A stretch of DNA of 64,000 nucleotides from Prolixibacteraceae bacterium (lineage in GTDB: Bacteria; Bacteroidota; Bacteroidia; Bacteroidales; Prolixibacteraceae): positions 124,001 through 188,000 of the forward strand of contig JAQUIJ010000006.1 of NCBI GenBank assembly GCA_028683385.1, written 5' to 3'. A program made the position numbers and the translations under genes. Every line of letters begins with the position of its first letter. Position 1 is the stretch's first letter. The notes under the pieces were generated by a model that ran no database searches, had not been told where the DNA came from, and worked only from the letters and a program-made list of their open reading frames with translations. This document shows positions 24,541 through 33,211 of the stretch, one piece after another.

Positions 24541-26871
24541 ATGAAAACTATCTTATTGACATTTAGAAAACTCAAAAAAAGCAAAACAGCCACATTACTT
24601 GGAATTGCAGGTCTGGTAACGGGGTTGGTTTGTGTGCTCTACATCTTTTTCTGGGTAAACGATGAAACGCGATACGACCGTTTCCACAAGAATATCGACC
24701 GTATTTTTGTGGTTCATGCTTATTTGGAAGGAGGGACAAAAACGGTAAACTTCAATGGTTGCCCCCCTGCGGTTTCCCCTGCATTGAAAGCGGAATATCC
24801 TGAAGTCGAAAGCACTTGCCGGTATATCCCTGCCTATTCTAAATTTCTGATCACTGCTGAAGGGAAAAAAAACGTACTGAATACCGCTTTTTCGGACAAC
24901 TCCCTTTTTGATATTTTCACTTTGCCATTTATTTATGGAAATCAGGGGGATCCAAACGTTAAAAATCAGATCGTGTTAACCAAAACAGCTTCTGCTGGTA
25001 TTTTCGGGGATATGAACCCTGTTGGGAAAATGGTTCGCTTCAATAATTCGCAAGACCTTGTTGTTGCAGGAGTTATCGACGATATTCCACACAATTCGAC
25101 TATACAATTCGACGCTGTTCTCCCACTCGAAAATCTTGGGGTACTTTATGGCCAAACCAACAACAATTATTTGAACACTTGGTACAACAACAGTTTTACC
25201 ACCTTTGGGTTACTTTCGTCTCCTTCTGGTTTTGAAAAAATCGCCACATCCATCACGCGCCGGATACAAAAAGATATTCCTGAATCAACCAATTACCTGA
25301 GAGCTTATCTTTTTAAAAATGGTTATTTATACGAACAAAAGCATATCAGCAATGTAAGGATTTTCAGTCTTATTGCACTTTTGGTGCTGTTTGCAGCAAC
25401 CCTCAATTTCATCAACCTGATTACCGCAAAGTCGACCAAACAGGCCAAAGAAACCGGACTGCGCAAATCGATCGGGGCTACACGCGGCAACATCATCAAG
25501 CTAATTTATTCCGATGTTGCCATACTCTGCCTGCTGGCATTCGTCTTGGCATTTTTTGTTGCCATTGTTGGATTGCCGTTGTTTAATCAAATGATTGGCA
25601 AACAAATCGAATATTCAGCCCTGTTTTCGCCTAAGCCTATCGCAATAATGGTTCTGGCCTATTTAGTAACCACTTTTCTCGCCGGAAGTTACCCCGCCTT
25701 TTTCCTGTCTTCTTTCAAAATAACAGAAACACTTACCTCTAATTTCCACTCCGTAAAAAGCAGGGGAATCTTCAGGAACTCACTTTTGGTAACCATTTTT
25801 ATGGTTTCAATCATTCTGCTCACTTCAACCATTGTAATTTCCAAACAGACTCTTTTTCTGCAAAAGATGGATATTGGGTTTAACAAAGATCAACTCATTT
25901 ATGTCAATCTCGACGGAAAACTTCAGGAAAAAGCAAAATCGCTGAAAGAGGAAATAGGGCGCTCGGCTGGAGTATCCTCGTCAACCATTACCGATTTCCT
26001 TCCTGTATTTGTTGGCAACAACGGTGAAGGCTGGGGTTGGGAAGGCAAAGACGCCAATTTCAAACCATTGGTAACCACTTGCAGCACCGATGAAGACATG
26101 ATCAAAACGCTGGAAGCAAAACTCATAGAAGGCAACTATTTTAGTAACGACCGCCAAGGGATTGTAATCAACAAAGCCTTTGCCGATGTGATTGGCTGGA
26201 AAAACTTCGTCGGAAAAACATTGAACGCATATGGCCAGACCCACCAGGTGGTAGGTGTCATCAATAATATCGAATACAACTCCCTGGCCGAAAGCTGCCG
26301 ACCAATGGTTATCGGTCAAATAAACGAACAATCAGCGAGATACCTGATCATAAAAGCAAACAGCAACCAGATGGACAAGACCATCAAATCGATCAGTAAA
26401 ATTTGTGAGGACATTGAGCCCGATTTCCCTGTAAGCTATGGTTTTGTTGATCAGGAATACGCAAAATTGTATGCATCGGAAACCAACCTCAAACAATTGG
26501 TGGGTGTCTTCTCAGGTTTCACGATAATCGTATTGTGCCTTGGTCTTCTGGGAGTAGTCATGTTCATGGCCGAACAGAAAACAAAAGAGATTGGGGTACG
26601 CAAATGCCTGGGTGAGCAAGAAACTTCGATTATCATGCGATTGGTCAGACCGCTTTTACTTTCAGGAATAGGAGCCAGTGCAATTGCCATTCCGGCAACA
26701 TGGTATGCCATGAACCGCTGGCTTGAGAATTTTGCCAATAAAACTACGCTTAGTTGGTGGATTTTTGTCATGGCAGTTTTAATCGTGCTGGGAATTGCCT
26801 TGCTAACAGTTAGCTGGCAAAGCTGGAAAGCAGCAACACGAAACCCGGTGGAAGCGCTCCGCTACGAGTAA
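24541..26871 (+). CDS. Double-FtsX ABC permease 2
   Basis: 776 residues from the ATG at 24541. The half 1 coupling motif is STKQAKETGLRKSIGATRG. Half 2 begins with a divergent KEIGVRKCLGEQETS and a divergent next helix, but from about WYAMNRWLENFANKTTLS onwards it matches the shared cassette and ends NPVEALRYE. The junction inside the last ~60 residues makes it look like a mosaic, so a conversion tract probably covered only the extreme 3' end. It lies 74 bases after permease 1 and is the last gene before the second sigma-54-like control region, so it probably ends the tolC unit. Confidence 0.9.
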   Translation: MKTILLTFRKLKKSKTATLLGIAGLVTGLVCVLYIFFWVNDETRYDRFHKNIDRIFVVHAYLEGGTKTVNFNGCPPAVSPALKAEYPEVESTCRYIPAYSKFLITAEGKKNVLNTAFSDNSLFDIFTLPFIYGNQGDPNVKNQIVLTKTASAGIFGDMNPVGKMVRFNNSQDLVVAGVIDDIPHNSTIQFDAVLPLENLGVLYGQTNNNYLNTWYNNSFTTFGLLSSPSGFEKIATSITRRIQKDIPESTNYLRAYLFKNGYLYEQKHISNVRIFSLIALLVLFAATLNFINLITAKSTKQAKETGLRKSIGATRGNIIKLIYSDVAILCLLAFVLAFFVAIVGLPLFNQMIGKQIEYSALFSPKPIAIMVLAYLVTTFLAGSYPAFFLSSFKITETLTSNFHSVKSRGIFRNSLLVTIFMVSIILLTSTIVISKQTLFLQKMDIGFNKDQLIYVNLDGKLQEKAKSLKEEIGRSAGVSSSTITDFLPVFVGNNGEGWGWEGKDANFKPLVTTCSTDEDMIKTLEAKLIEGNYFSNDRQGIVINKAFADVIGWKNFVGKTLNAYGQTHQVVGVINNIEYNSLAESCRPMVIGQINEQSARYLIIKANSNQMDKTIKSISKICEDIEPDFPVSYGFVDQEYAKLYASETNLKQLVGVFSGFTIIVLCLGLLGVVMFMAEQKTKEIGVRKCLGEQETSIIMRLVRPLLLSGIGASAIAIPATWYAMNRWLENFANKTTLSWWIFVMAVLIVLGIALLTVSWQSWKAATRNPVEALRYE

Positions 26872-26900
26872 TCAGGGCTTCACTTCGAGTGAAACTCGGG
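26872..26900. repeat. Decayed stop-codon-adjacent hairpin
   Basis: Directly after the permease 2 stop comes TCAGGGCTTCACT and then TTCACT-TCG-AGTGAA (26879-26893). It resembles the longer hairpins at 39164 and 46926 but has lost pairing in its outer part. Confidence 0.5.
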
Positions 26901-26913
26901 CTAAACGAGTGCG

Positions 26914-26935
26914 AATGGAAGCGCTGATGTACGAA
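26914..26935 (+). pseudogene. Relic of a permease 3' end
   Basis: AATGGAAGCGCTGATGTACG reads M-E-A-L-M-Y-E in one frame, aligning with the VEALRYE terminus. It follows the decayed hairpin after permease 2. Confidence 0.5.
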
Positions 26936-27001
26936 TTTATTAAATGATTAACGTATCCAAAATATCATGGACCATCATAAAATCAAAGTTCAGATCATTA
27001 C

Positions 27002-27040
27002 TGACAAATTTCTTTACGATTTCTGTAAAATATTTTGACA
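27002..27040. promoter_or_regulatory. Paired 17-bp palindromes, candidate activator sites B1 and B2
   Basis: TGACAAATTTCTTTACG (27002-27018) and TGTAAAATATTTTGACA (27024-27040), centres 22 bp apart; the second centre is 62 bp before the GG at 27094. B2 closely matches A1 upstream of tolC. Confidence 0.65.
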
Positions 27041-27092
27041 GATAAAAAAGTAAAATTATCGATTTATATTGATTGTCAGGGTATTAATATTG

Positions 27093-27108
27093 TGGTATGG
27101 TTCTGGTA
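27093..27108 (+). promoter_or_regulatory. Candidate sigma-54 promoter of the permease 3 unit
   Basis: TGGTATGGTTCTGGTA aligns without gaps to the tolC site (TGGYATNNTTCTGGYA). The -12 dinucleotide is GT instead of GC, so alone it would be weak evidence; its fixed position after the paired palindromes supports it. The ATG is at 27162. Confidence 0.5.
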
Positions 27109-27161
27109 TTTCCAGATGGACAATTATACAAAAGCAAACAGAAAACAACAGACTCAAAGCC

Positions 27162-29540
27162 ATGATTAAACATTTTTTCATTAATATTTTTCGTAATATC
27201 CGACATAATAAGGTTTTTACGATCATTAACCTCGCCAATTTGGTGATCGGTTTTGCTGTCTTCATTTTATTTAGTGTGTTGATAAGTCATGAACTCAACT
27301 TCGACAAGTTCAACACGAACTATGATAATATTTATCGGGTTCAGACCCGCCAGGAAGATTCTTATCCAACAAATTTTTGCACCTACAGTCCTGCTGCCTT
27401 TCGGTTCCATTTAATGGCCGATGTGCCTGAGGTTGAAAAGGTGTTGTTGATGCGCGAAGTTTCTGGTGGAGCCAAAGGTTCGGGGCAGTTTTTTACACTT
27501 CCTGATGGCAGCCAGTTTTACCAACTAAACGGTTACTGGAGCGAAAATTCAATCTTCGATATTTTCACGATTAACCTGAAAGAAGGAAATAAGTCGACCG
27601 CGCTGACCGAACCAGGTACCATTGCCCTTTCAGAAACTTTGTCGAAAAAGATTTTCCCCGAAGGAAATGCTCTTGGGAAACAAGTAATTGTAGGAAAACG
27701 ATTTCCAGTAACTGTTTCTGCTGTATATACTGATTTTCCTCAAAACTCAAACCTTAAACCAACCTACCTGGTATCGATGCCCACTTATCCGGGATTAAGC
27801 GGCGAACTCGCGTATGGTGAAAACTGGACCAACATTTCTTTCGACAACTATGTATTGCTAAAAAAAGGTGCCGACCCCAAACTCGTTGATGCTAAAATAA
27901 AAAATGCATTTAAGGATGTAAAAAACTTTGAAAAAAGTTCGCCCTACCTGCATCCGCTTTCGAAATTGCATATCTCGCCCAACAGCCAGCCCGATGTAAT
28001 TATCGGATTGGCAATACTTTCGCTCGCAGCCTTTCTGGTACTTATTCTTGCATGCGTCAATTACGTCAATCTTTCACTGGCCAATTCAACCCAACGGGCT
28101 ACCGAAATCGGGATTAAGAAGGTTATCGGATCTTCAAAAAAGCTCCTTGCAACCCAATTTTTGGCAGAAACCATCCTGCACACCTTGTTTGCTACTGTAC
28201 TGGCACTCTTTGTTGCGCAAGCTTCCTTCCCTCTACTGAACCGTATCCTGAATAAAAACATTGATTTCTCGTTATGGAACAATGCACAACTACTGATCTT
28301 CATTTCGTTGGTGAGTCTACTGGTGGGGATTCTCTCAGGATTATATCCTTCGCTGGTCATTTCGTCCTACAATCCGGTTAAAGTACTGAAGGGCAAAGTG
28401 TTCAGCAACGGCGGAAACTCAATTAGTATTAAAAAAATCTTGGTGGCGGCGCAATTTTCCATCTCACTTTTTATGCTCATCGTTAGTTTTATCCTTTATA
28501 ACCATGTTAATTTTATCCTGAATAAGGATTTGGGCTTCGAGAATAAGAAGATTCTGTACACCGAGATTAATCCTCGCGATAAGATGCCATTCGAAACGGT
28601 AAAAACCAGGATGTTACAGCATCCTGAAATCGCTGATATTTCCTTTTCAAGCACTATTCCCTTTATCGGCAATATTGGAGGATATGTTACCTGGGAAGGA
28701 GCCGCACCAGACGAAAAAGAAATGATCAGCCGTAACTATGTAAATTACGATTTTATTCCGACCTATAACCTGAAAATGGCTTATGGCCGTAATTTCTCAA
28801 AAGAATATCCCGCCGATAATAAAGCCTGTATTATCAACGAAACGGCATTGAAAGTTTTTGGATGGAGCGATCCGGTTGGGAAACTGATTTATCTGGAAGG
28901 AAGACCGTTTCCAGTTGTTGGTGTTGTAAAGGATTTTCATCCCTATTCGGTACACAACCCAATTCCAACCTACATCATGTTCCTGAATAACAATGTAATT
29001 TCAGGATCAACCCTGCTTACCGTAAGATTTACTGGAGATGAACAGAAAGCCAGAGCTCTGGTTACCAGAGAGCTGGATACTATTTTTCCAAACGATCCAT
29101 TCGAATTTAAAGATTTTAGTATCGCTTTTTATCTCGATGCTGCAATCGAATTCTGGCAATCGATGAAAAGCATGTTCATTTTTTTTGCTGTGGTTACCCT
29201 GCTCATTTCAACCATCGGGCTCTTTGGTCTGATTCTGTTTACGGTTAAGCGCCGGACCAAAGAAATTGGTGTTCGAAAAGTTTTGGGAAGTTCGGTAGGG
29301 TCTGTTTATTGGCAGCTCTCCACAGAGGTTATCGGTATGCTTGGGTTCGCTATTTTGGTTGGTTGCCCTGCTGCAATATACATCTACAAAACCATGCCTG
29401 GAGCTTATAAAGAACCACTTACAATTTCCGAATTTCTGATTGCCATTGCTTTGGTGGCCGTAATTGCTTTCATTACCATCAGTTACCATGTACTGAAAGT
29501 TGCTGTGAGCAATCCGGTGAAAGCGCTGCGGTATGAGTAG
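27162..29540 (+). CDS. Double-FtsX ABC permease 3 (no shared cassette)
   Basis: 792 residues; the ATG at 27162 (MIKHFFINIFRNIRHNK) is preferred over an upstream GTG-type extension that would start inside the promoter. Coupling motifs are STQRATEIGIKKVIGSS in half 1 and RRTKEIGVRKVLGSSVGSV in half 2. The last ~85 residues differ wholly from permease 1 (final helix region ISYHVLKVAVSNPVKALRYE), so it escaped, or predates, the C-terminal homogenisation. It is the first gene of the second control region and might be the founding member of that unit (inference). A relic and a decayed hairpin lie upstream. Confidence 0.9.
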   Translation: MIKHFFINIFRNIRHNKVFTIINLANLVIGFAVFILFSVLISHELNFDKFNTNYDNIYRVQTRQEDSYPTNFCTYSPAAFRFHLMADVPEVEKVLLMREVSGGAKGSGQFFTLPDGSQFYQLNGYWSENSIFDIFTINLKEGNKSTALTEPGTIALSETLSKKIFPEGNALGKQVIVGKRFPVTVSAVYTDFPQNSNLKPTYLVSMPTYPGLSGELAYGENWTNISFDNYVLLKKGADPKLVDAKIKNAFKDVKNFEKSSPYLHPLSKLHISPNSQPDVIIGLAILSLAAFLVLILACVNYVNLSLANSTQRATEIGIKKVIGSSKKLLATQFLAETILHTLFATVLALFVAQASFPLLNRILNKNIDFSLWNNAQLLIFISLVSLLVGILSGLYPSLVISSYNPVKVLKGKVFSNGGNSISIKKILVAAQFSISLFMLIVSFILYNHVNFILNKDLGFENKKILYTEINPRDKMPFETVKTRMLQHPEIADISFSSTIPFIGNIGGYVTWEGAAPDEKEMISRNYVNYDFIPTYNLKMAYGRNFSKEYPADNKACIINETALKVFGWSDPVGKLIYLEGRPFPVVGVVKDFHPYSVHNPIPTYIMFLNNNVISGSTLLTVRFTGDEQKARALVTRELDTIFPNDPFEFKDFSIAFYLDAAIEFWQSMKSMFIFFAVVTLLISTIGLFGLILFTVKRRTKEIGVRKVLGSSVGSVYWQLSTEVIGMLGFAILVGCPAAIYIYKTMPGAYKEPLTISEFLIAIALVAVIAFITISYHVLKVAVSNPVKALRYE

Positions 29541-29619
29541 TCTGGAACTAGGATTGAATGAAAGCTTTGATTTGAAAAGATATAACAGAAAATAATTATA
29601 CCAAGGAGAATTGGAAATC

Positions 29620-31956
29620 ATGAATTTACACAACATTAAGCTGGCAATCCGGAATTTGAGGAAACACAAGTTGTACAGTGTTTTAAGTATAACCGGTTTT
29701 TCGGTTGGCTTTGCAGTCTGCATCTTTATTGCACTGTTTGTGTACAACGAACTGTCGATGGATAAATGGTTCCCCGAATCCAAAAACATCGTCAGGGTTT
29801 ATGATCCGAAAGAAAACAATTGCAATCTGGACATTGTTCTGAATCAGCAGTTTAAAGAGAAGTATCCTGAAATAAGGTTTGCCTGTCCGCTCGAACAGAT
29901 AAGCGATGTGGAAATTGCGGCTAAAAGCGGCATGAATTTCACCCGCTTCACCGGGTTGATTTCGACTACCAACGATTTCTTCAAGGTATTTCCGGTCAAA
30001 ATCGTTTCTTCTGTTGGTAGTCTTCCGTTTGAAGGAAAAGAAGCGATCCTGATTACCAAGTCGTTTGCTAAGATTTTATTTCCGAACGAAGATCCATTGG
30101 GAAAACCGATTACTGTTTTCGATTTCATCAATGGCCAGGTTACTGGTGTTATCGAAGATTTCCCGAAAAGCTCCAGCATTCAGGCCAAAGTACTGATTAA
30201 TGCCGAAAATCCTGATTTCCGGTTGTCGCAAAGTTGCAACGACGGAAGGTGCTGGAACCCAATCAACCATTTTCTGGTACTTCAGCCACAAACCGAATTT
30301 GCTGCCTTGGCGAAAAAGATGACTGCCGACATTCCGAAAGATCATCCTGAAATAAAGGCAATTGCCCTTCAAAAGTTGACCGACATTTATCTTTCAACAC
30401 CGATAAACGGAAACGGGAATCTTTCCGGAAACCTTTCGCTACTGTTTATTTTCCTGTCGGTTGGTCTGGTCGTTCTGGTACTTTCCATCATCAATTTTCT
30501 GAATTTTTACGTGTCGCTGCAATACACCAAACTGAAAGAAATCGGAATAAAAAAGATCAATGGCGCCAGTTTCAAAAACCTGCTGCGTTTTTCGTTGGCC
30601 GAGGTTTCGGTAAGTATCCTGATTTCGGTTGCCATCTCACTGGTATTGTTTCTCGTTTTTCTGCCTTTTGCCAATCAGCTATTCCAGCGTAATCTGGAAG
30701 CAAATTGGCTGTTACGCCCCGCCTTATTATCTGCATTAATACTAATTACTGCGGTAATTATCCTGATTAACAGCCTGGCGCCAATCTCCATTTTATCGCG
30801 GTTCAACGCGAGTTCGTTTCTCACTAAAATGAAAATTGGTGGAAATCATCAAACCGGTCGCCGAATACTTACTTTAACGCAATTCGCTGCATCCATCGTT
30901 TTGCTGGCGGTCGTATTTTCGCTAAACAAGCAAATTTCGTATGCCAAACATGCCGATTTGGGTTTCAGTAAAGAACAATTGCTACTTCTCAAATTGCCCA
31001 TTGGGTTTAAAAGTCAGGATGCCTTCAAGCAAAAGATAAAAGAATTGCCACTTTGCGAAAGTGTATCACTAAGCCGCGGGGTTCCCGGTTCTGTACACCT
31101 TTACATGGGCGATGGAAAATCAGACAAATCAATAACCTATCAAAGCCTTTATGTTGACGAGGACTTCTTTAAAACCATGGGTATTACAATGAAATCGGGG
31201 CGTACGTTTCTTTCGGGCGACATGGGAAATGCCTGTATCATGAATGAAGAAGCGATGAAGCAAAACGAATGGGCTGACTTTGAAGGGAAACGGTTTATGA
31301 ACGGGCGCGATGGTGGGTTTCAGGTGGTGGGCATCACTGCCGATTTCCATATCGAATCGATGCACACCAAGATAAAACCCGCTTGCCTGATGGCTGCTGC
31401 TAACGATAAACACGATGACCTTAGGGATATTTCAATCCGGCTAACTCCTGGTAATTTGGGTCAGCAAATGGATCAACTTAAACTTGCATGGAAGTCTTTT
31501 ATTCCGGACGAACCCATGAATTTTTCGTTTTACGACGAGCAATTTAATGCCATGTATCAGAAAGACGAACGGTTGGGTAAAGCCATTGGAATTGCCTCGA
31601 TTATTGCCCTGGTTCTAACTTTTATGGGAATTCTTGGACAGGCATTCCAGATCAGCATGAACCGCACCAAAGAAATTGGCATCCGGAAAGTAAACGGTGC
31701 CAGAGTTTCCGACATACTTTCCTACATGAACAAAGAATTCCTGATTTGGGTGGCCGTTTCGTTGGTTCTGGCTATTCCATTGTCTATGTACCTGATCAAT
31801 AAATGGCTCGAAGACTTTGCCTATAAAACCGAAATTGGTTGGTTAACGTATGTTGCATCAGGATTAATTATGCTGGTAACTGTAATTTCGACGGTCACCC
31901 TTCAAAGTTGGAAGGCTGCCACGCGAAACCCGGTGGAAGCGCTGAGGCACGAATAG
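29620..31956 (+). CDS. Double-FtsX ABC permease 4
   Basis: 778 residues from the ATG at 29620, which has an AAGGAG ribosome site at 29603-29608, uncommon in this window. Half 1 coupling motif: YTKLKEIGIKKINGASFKN. Half 2: RTKEIGIRKVNGARVSDIL. The C-terminus is related to the shared cassette but clearly diverged (KTEIGWLTYVASGLIMLV) until the last residues SWKAATRNPVEAL, and it closes in RHE rather than RYE. It therefore shows an intermediate state between cassette and non-cassette members. A GxxExxY element begins immediately after the stop codon. Confidence 0.9.
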   Translation: MNLHNIKLAIRNLRKHKLYSVLSITGFSVGFAVCIFIALFVYNELSMDKWFPESKNIVRVYDPKENNCNLDIVLNQQFKEKYPEIRFACPLEQISDVEIAAKSGMNFTRFTGLISTTNDFFKVFPVKIVSSVGSLPFEGKEAILITKSFAKILFPNEDPLGKPITVFDFINGQVTGVIEDFPKSSSIQAKVLINAENPDFRLSQSCNDGRCWNPINHFLVLQPQTEFAALAKKMTADIPKDHPEIKAIALQKLTDIYLSTPINGNGNLSGNLSLLFIFLSVGLVVLVLSIINFLNFYVSLQYTKLKEIGIKKINGASFKNLLRFSLAEVSVSILISVAISLVLFLVFLPFANQLFQRNLEANWLLRPALLSALILITAVIILINSLAPISILSRFNASSFLTKMKIGGNHQTGRRILTLTQFAASIVLLAVVFSLNKQISYAKHADLGFSKEQLLLLKLPIGFKSQDAFKQKIKELPLCESVSLSRGVPGSVHLYMGDGKSDKSITYQSLYVDEDFFKTMGITMKSGRTFLSGDMGNACIMNEEAMKQNEWADFEGKRFMNGRDGGFQVVGITADFHIESMHTKIKPACLMAAANDKHDDLRDISIRLTPGNLGQQMDQLKLAWKSFIPDEPMNFSFYDEQFNAMYQKDERLGKAIGIASIIALVLTFMGILGQAFQISMNRTKEIGIRKVNGARVSDILSYMNKEFLIWVAVSLVLAIPLSMYLINKWLEDFAYKTEIGWLTYVASGLIMLVTVISTVTLQSWKAATRNPVEALRHE

Positions 31957-32429
31957 TCTGAATCAGGATTTACAGGATGAAATGATTAACAAGATTGAAG
32001 AAGATATGGAAAATCAAATAGAAGATAAACAGACTTACAAAATAATTGGATGTGCAATGAAAGTGCACAACACTCTTGGTAATGGATTTCAGGAGGTGAT
32101 TTACCAGCGATGCCTTGCGATTGAACTTGAGCGAAATAACATTGAATTTTTACGTGAACAAGAGTTACCAATCTTTTATGAAGGTATTCATGTAGGAACA
32201 CGAAGGGCTGATTTCATTGTCGCTGGCGAAGTTATGGTTGAACTAAAAGCCATTATAAAATTGGAAGAAGTTCACTTGGCACAAGCGCTGAATTATCTTA
32301 CTGCCTACCAGATAGACAAAGGATTACTGATCAATTTAGGTTCATCAAGTCTAGAAGTTAAACGATTATTTCGTAAACACTAATTCGCTTATCCTGAAAA
32401 TCCTTAAATCCTATTTATCCTGATTCAGA
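31957..32429 (+). mobile_element. Inverted-repeat element carrying a GxxExxY gene (copy 1)
   Basis: The left arm TCTGAATCAGGATTTACAGG (from 31957) starts on the base after the permease 4 stop. The right arm (32408-32429) in inverse complement reads TCTGAATCAGGATAAATAGG, identical over the first 13 bases. The element splits permease 4 from ATPase 2. The same outer arm forms the gene-less hairpin at 49494-49585. Confidence 0.6.
32006..32383 (+). CDS. GxxExxY-family protein (PD-(D/E)XK nuclease-like), copy 1
   Basis: 125 residues from the ATG at 32006; an in-frame ATG at 31982 would start inside the element's left arm. The family signature is GNGFQEVIY (GxxExxY), followed by the nuclease-like core RRADFIVAGEVMVELKA with the Asp...Glu-x-Lys spacing of the PD-(D/E)XK_3 fold, and LAQALNYLTAYQIDKGLLIN at the end. 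Function is not established; the fold suggests nucleic-acid cleavage. A second copy, clearly homologous but diverged, is at 41657. Codon use is more AT-rich than in the permeases. Its place within inverted arms argues for a selfish unit. Confidence 0.82.
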   Translation: MENQIEDKQTYKIIGCAMKVHNTLGNGFQEVIYQRCLAIELERNNIEFLREQELPIFYEGIHVGTRRADFIVAGEVMVELKAIIKLEEVHLAQALNYLTAYQIDKGLLINLGSSSLEVKRLFRKH

Positions 32430-32448
32430 CAACATTAAAACTCAAAAT

Positions 32449-33141
32449 ATGATACACTTAAACAACATCGACAAGTATTACGATTCAAAGTTTCAACGGA
32501 CATTCGTTCTGAAAGCTGTTAATCTGGAAGTAAAAGAAGGTGAATTCGTCAGCATTATGGGCCCCAGCGGCTCAGGTAAGTCAACTTTGCTGAATATTAT
32601 CGGGCTGCTGGACGCGCCGTCGGCTGGTGAATATTCGCTGTATGATAAATCGGTTCTCGACCTGAAGGAAAAAGCAAAGGTTGATTACCACCGCAATTTC
32701 ATGGGCTTCATTTTTCAGGCTTACCACCTGATTGAAGAAATGACCGTTTACGAGAACATTGAAACTCCGCTTATTTACAAAGGAGTAAAAAGCCGCGACC
32801 GACAGGCTATGGTGGCCGATCTGCTCGACCGTTTTAACATGGTGGCCAAAAAAGATCTCTTTCCGCAACAACTTTCCGGAGGACAACAGCAACTGGTTGG
32901 TATTGCCCGTGCTATTATTGGTAAACCCAAACTTTTGCTGGCCGATGAGCCAACCGGAAACCTGCAATCGGTTCAAGGCGAAATGATCATGGAAACGCTT
33001 CAGCAACTAAACAACGAAGGAATGACTATCATTCAGGTAACCCACAACGAAAAGTTCGCCGAATACGGGAAACGGATCATCAGGCTGGAAGATGGAATTA
33101 TCAGGAAAGACGTTGCAAGCAAGATTGTGTTTTCGATATAA
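32449..33141 (+). CDS. MacB/LolD-type ABC transporter ATPase 2, with altered D-loop
   Basis: 230 residues that align gap-free with ATPase 1 through the motifs: Walker A GPSGSGKST (38-46), Gln90, LSGGQ (142-146), Asp166/Glu167, His199. Three positions differ: Arg149 after the signature is Leu (QQQLVGIARA), Ala151 is Gly, and the D-loop Asp173 is Gln (GNLQS). The D-loop Asp normally contacts the Walker A of the opposite subunit, so this ATPase may cycle poorly as a homodimer, or be regulatory, or pair with ATPase 1 (inference). It stands in the middle of the array with permeases on both sides. Confidence 0.92.
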   Translation: MIHLNNIDKYYDSKFQRTFVLKAVNLEVKEGEFVSIMGPSGSGKSTLLNIIGLLDAPSAGEYSLYDKSVLDLKEKAKVDYHRNFMGFIFQAYHLIEEMTVYENIETPLIYKGVKSRDRQAMVADLLDRFNMVAKKDLFPQQLSGGQQQLVGIARAIIGKPKLLLADEPTGNLQSVQGEMIMETLQQLNNEGMTIIQVTHNEKFAEYGKRIIRLEDGIIRKDVASKIVFSI

Positions 33142-33211
33142 AAATTGTCCGGAATGGTGATTAATCTATTGGCAGGGTTACCAAAGATTCTCTGAACCAA
33201 AGAATCAAATT

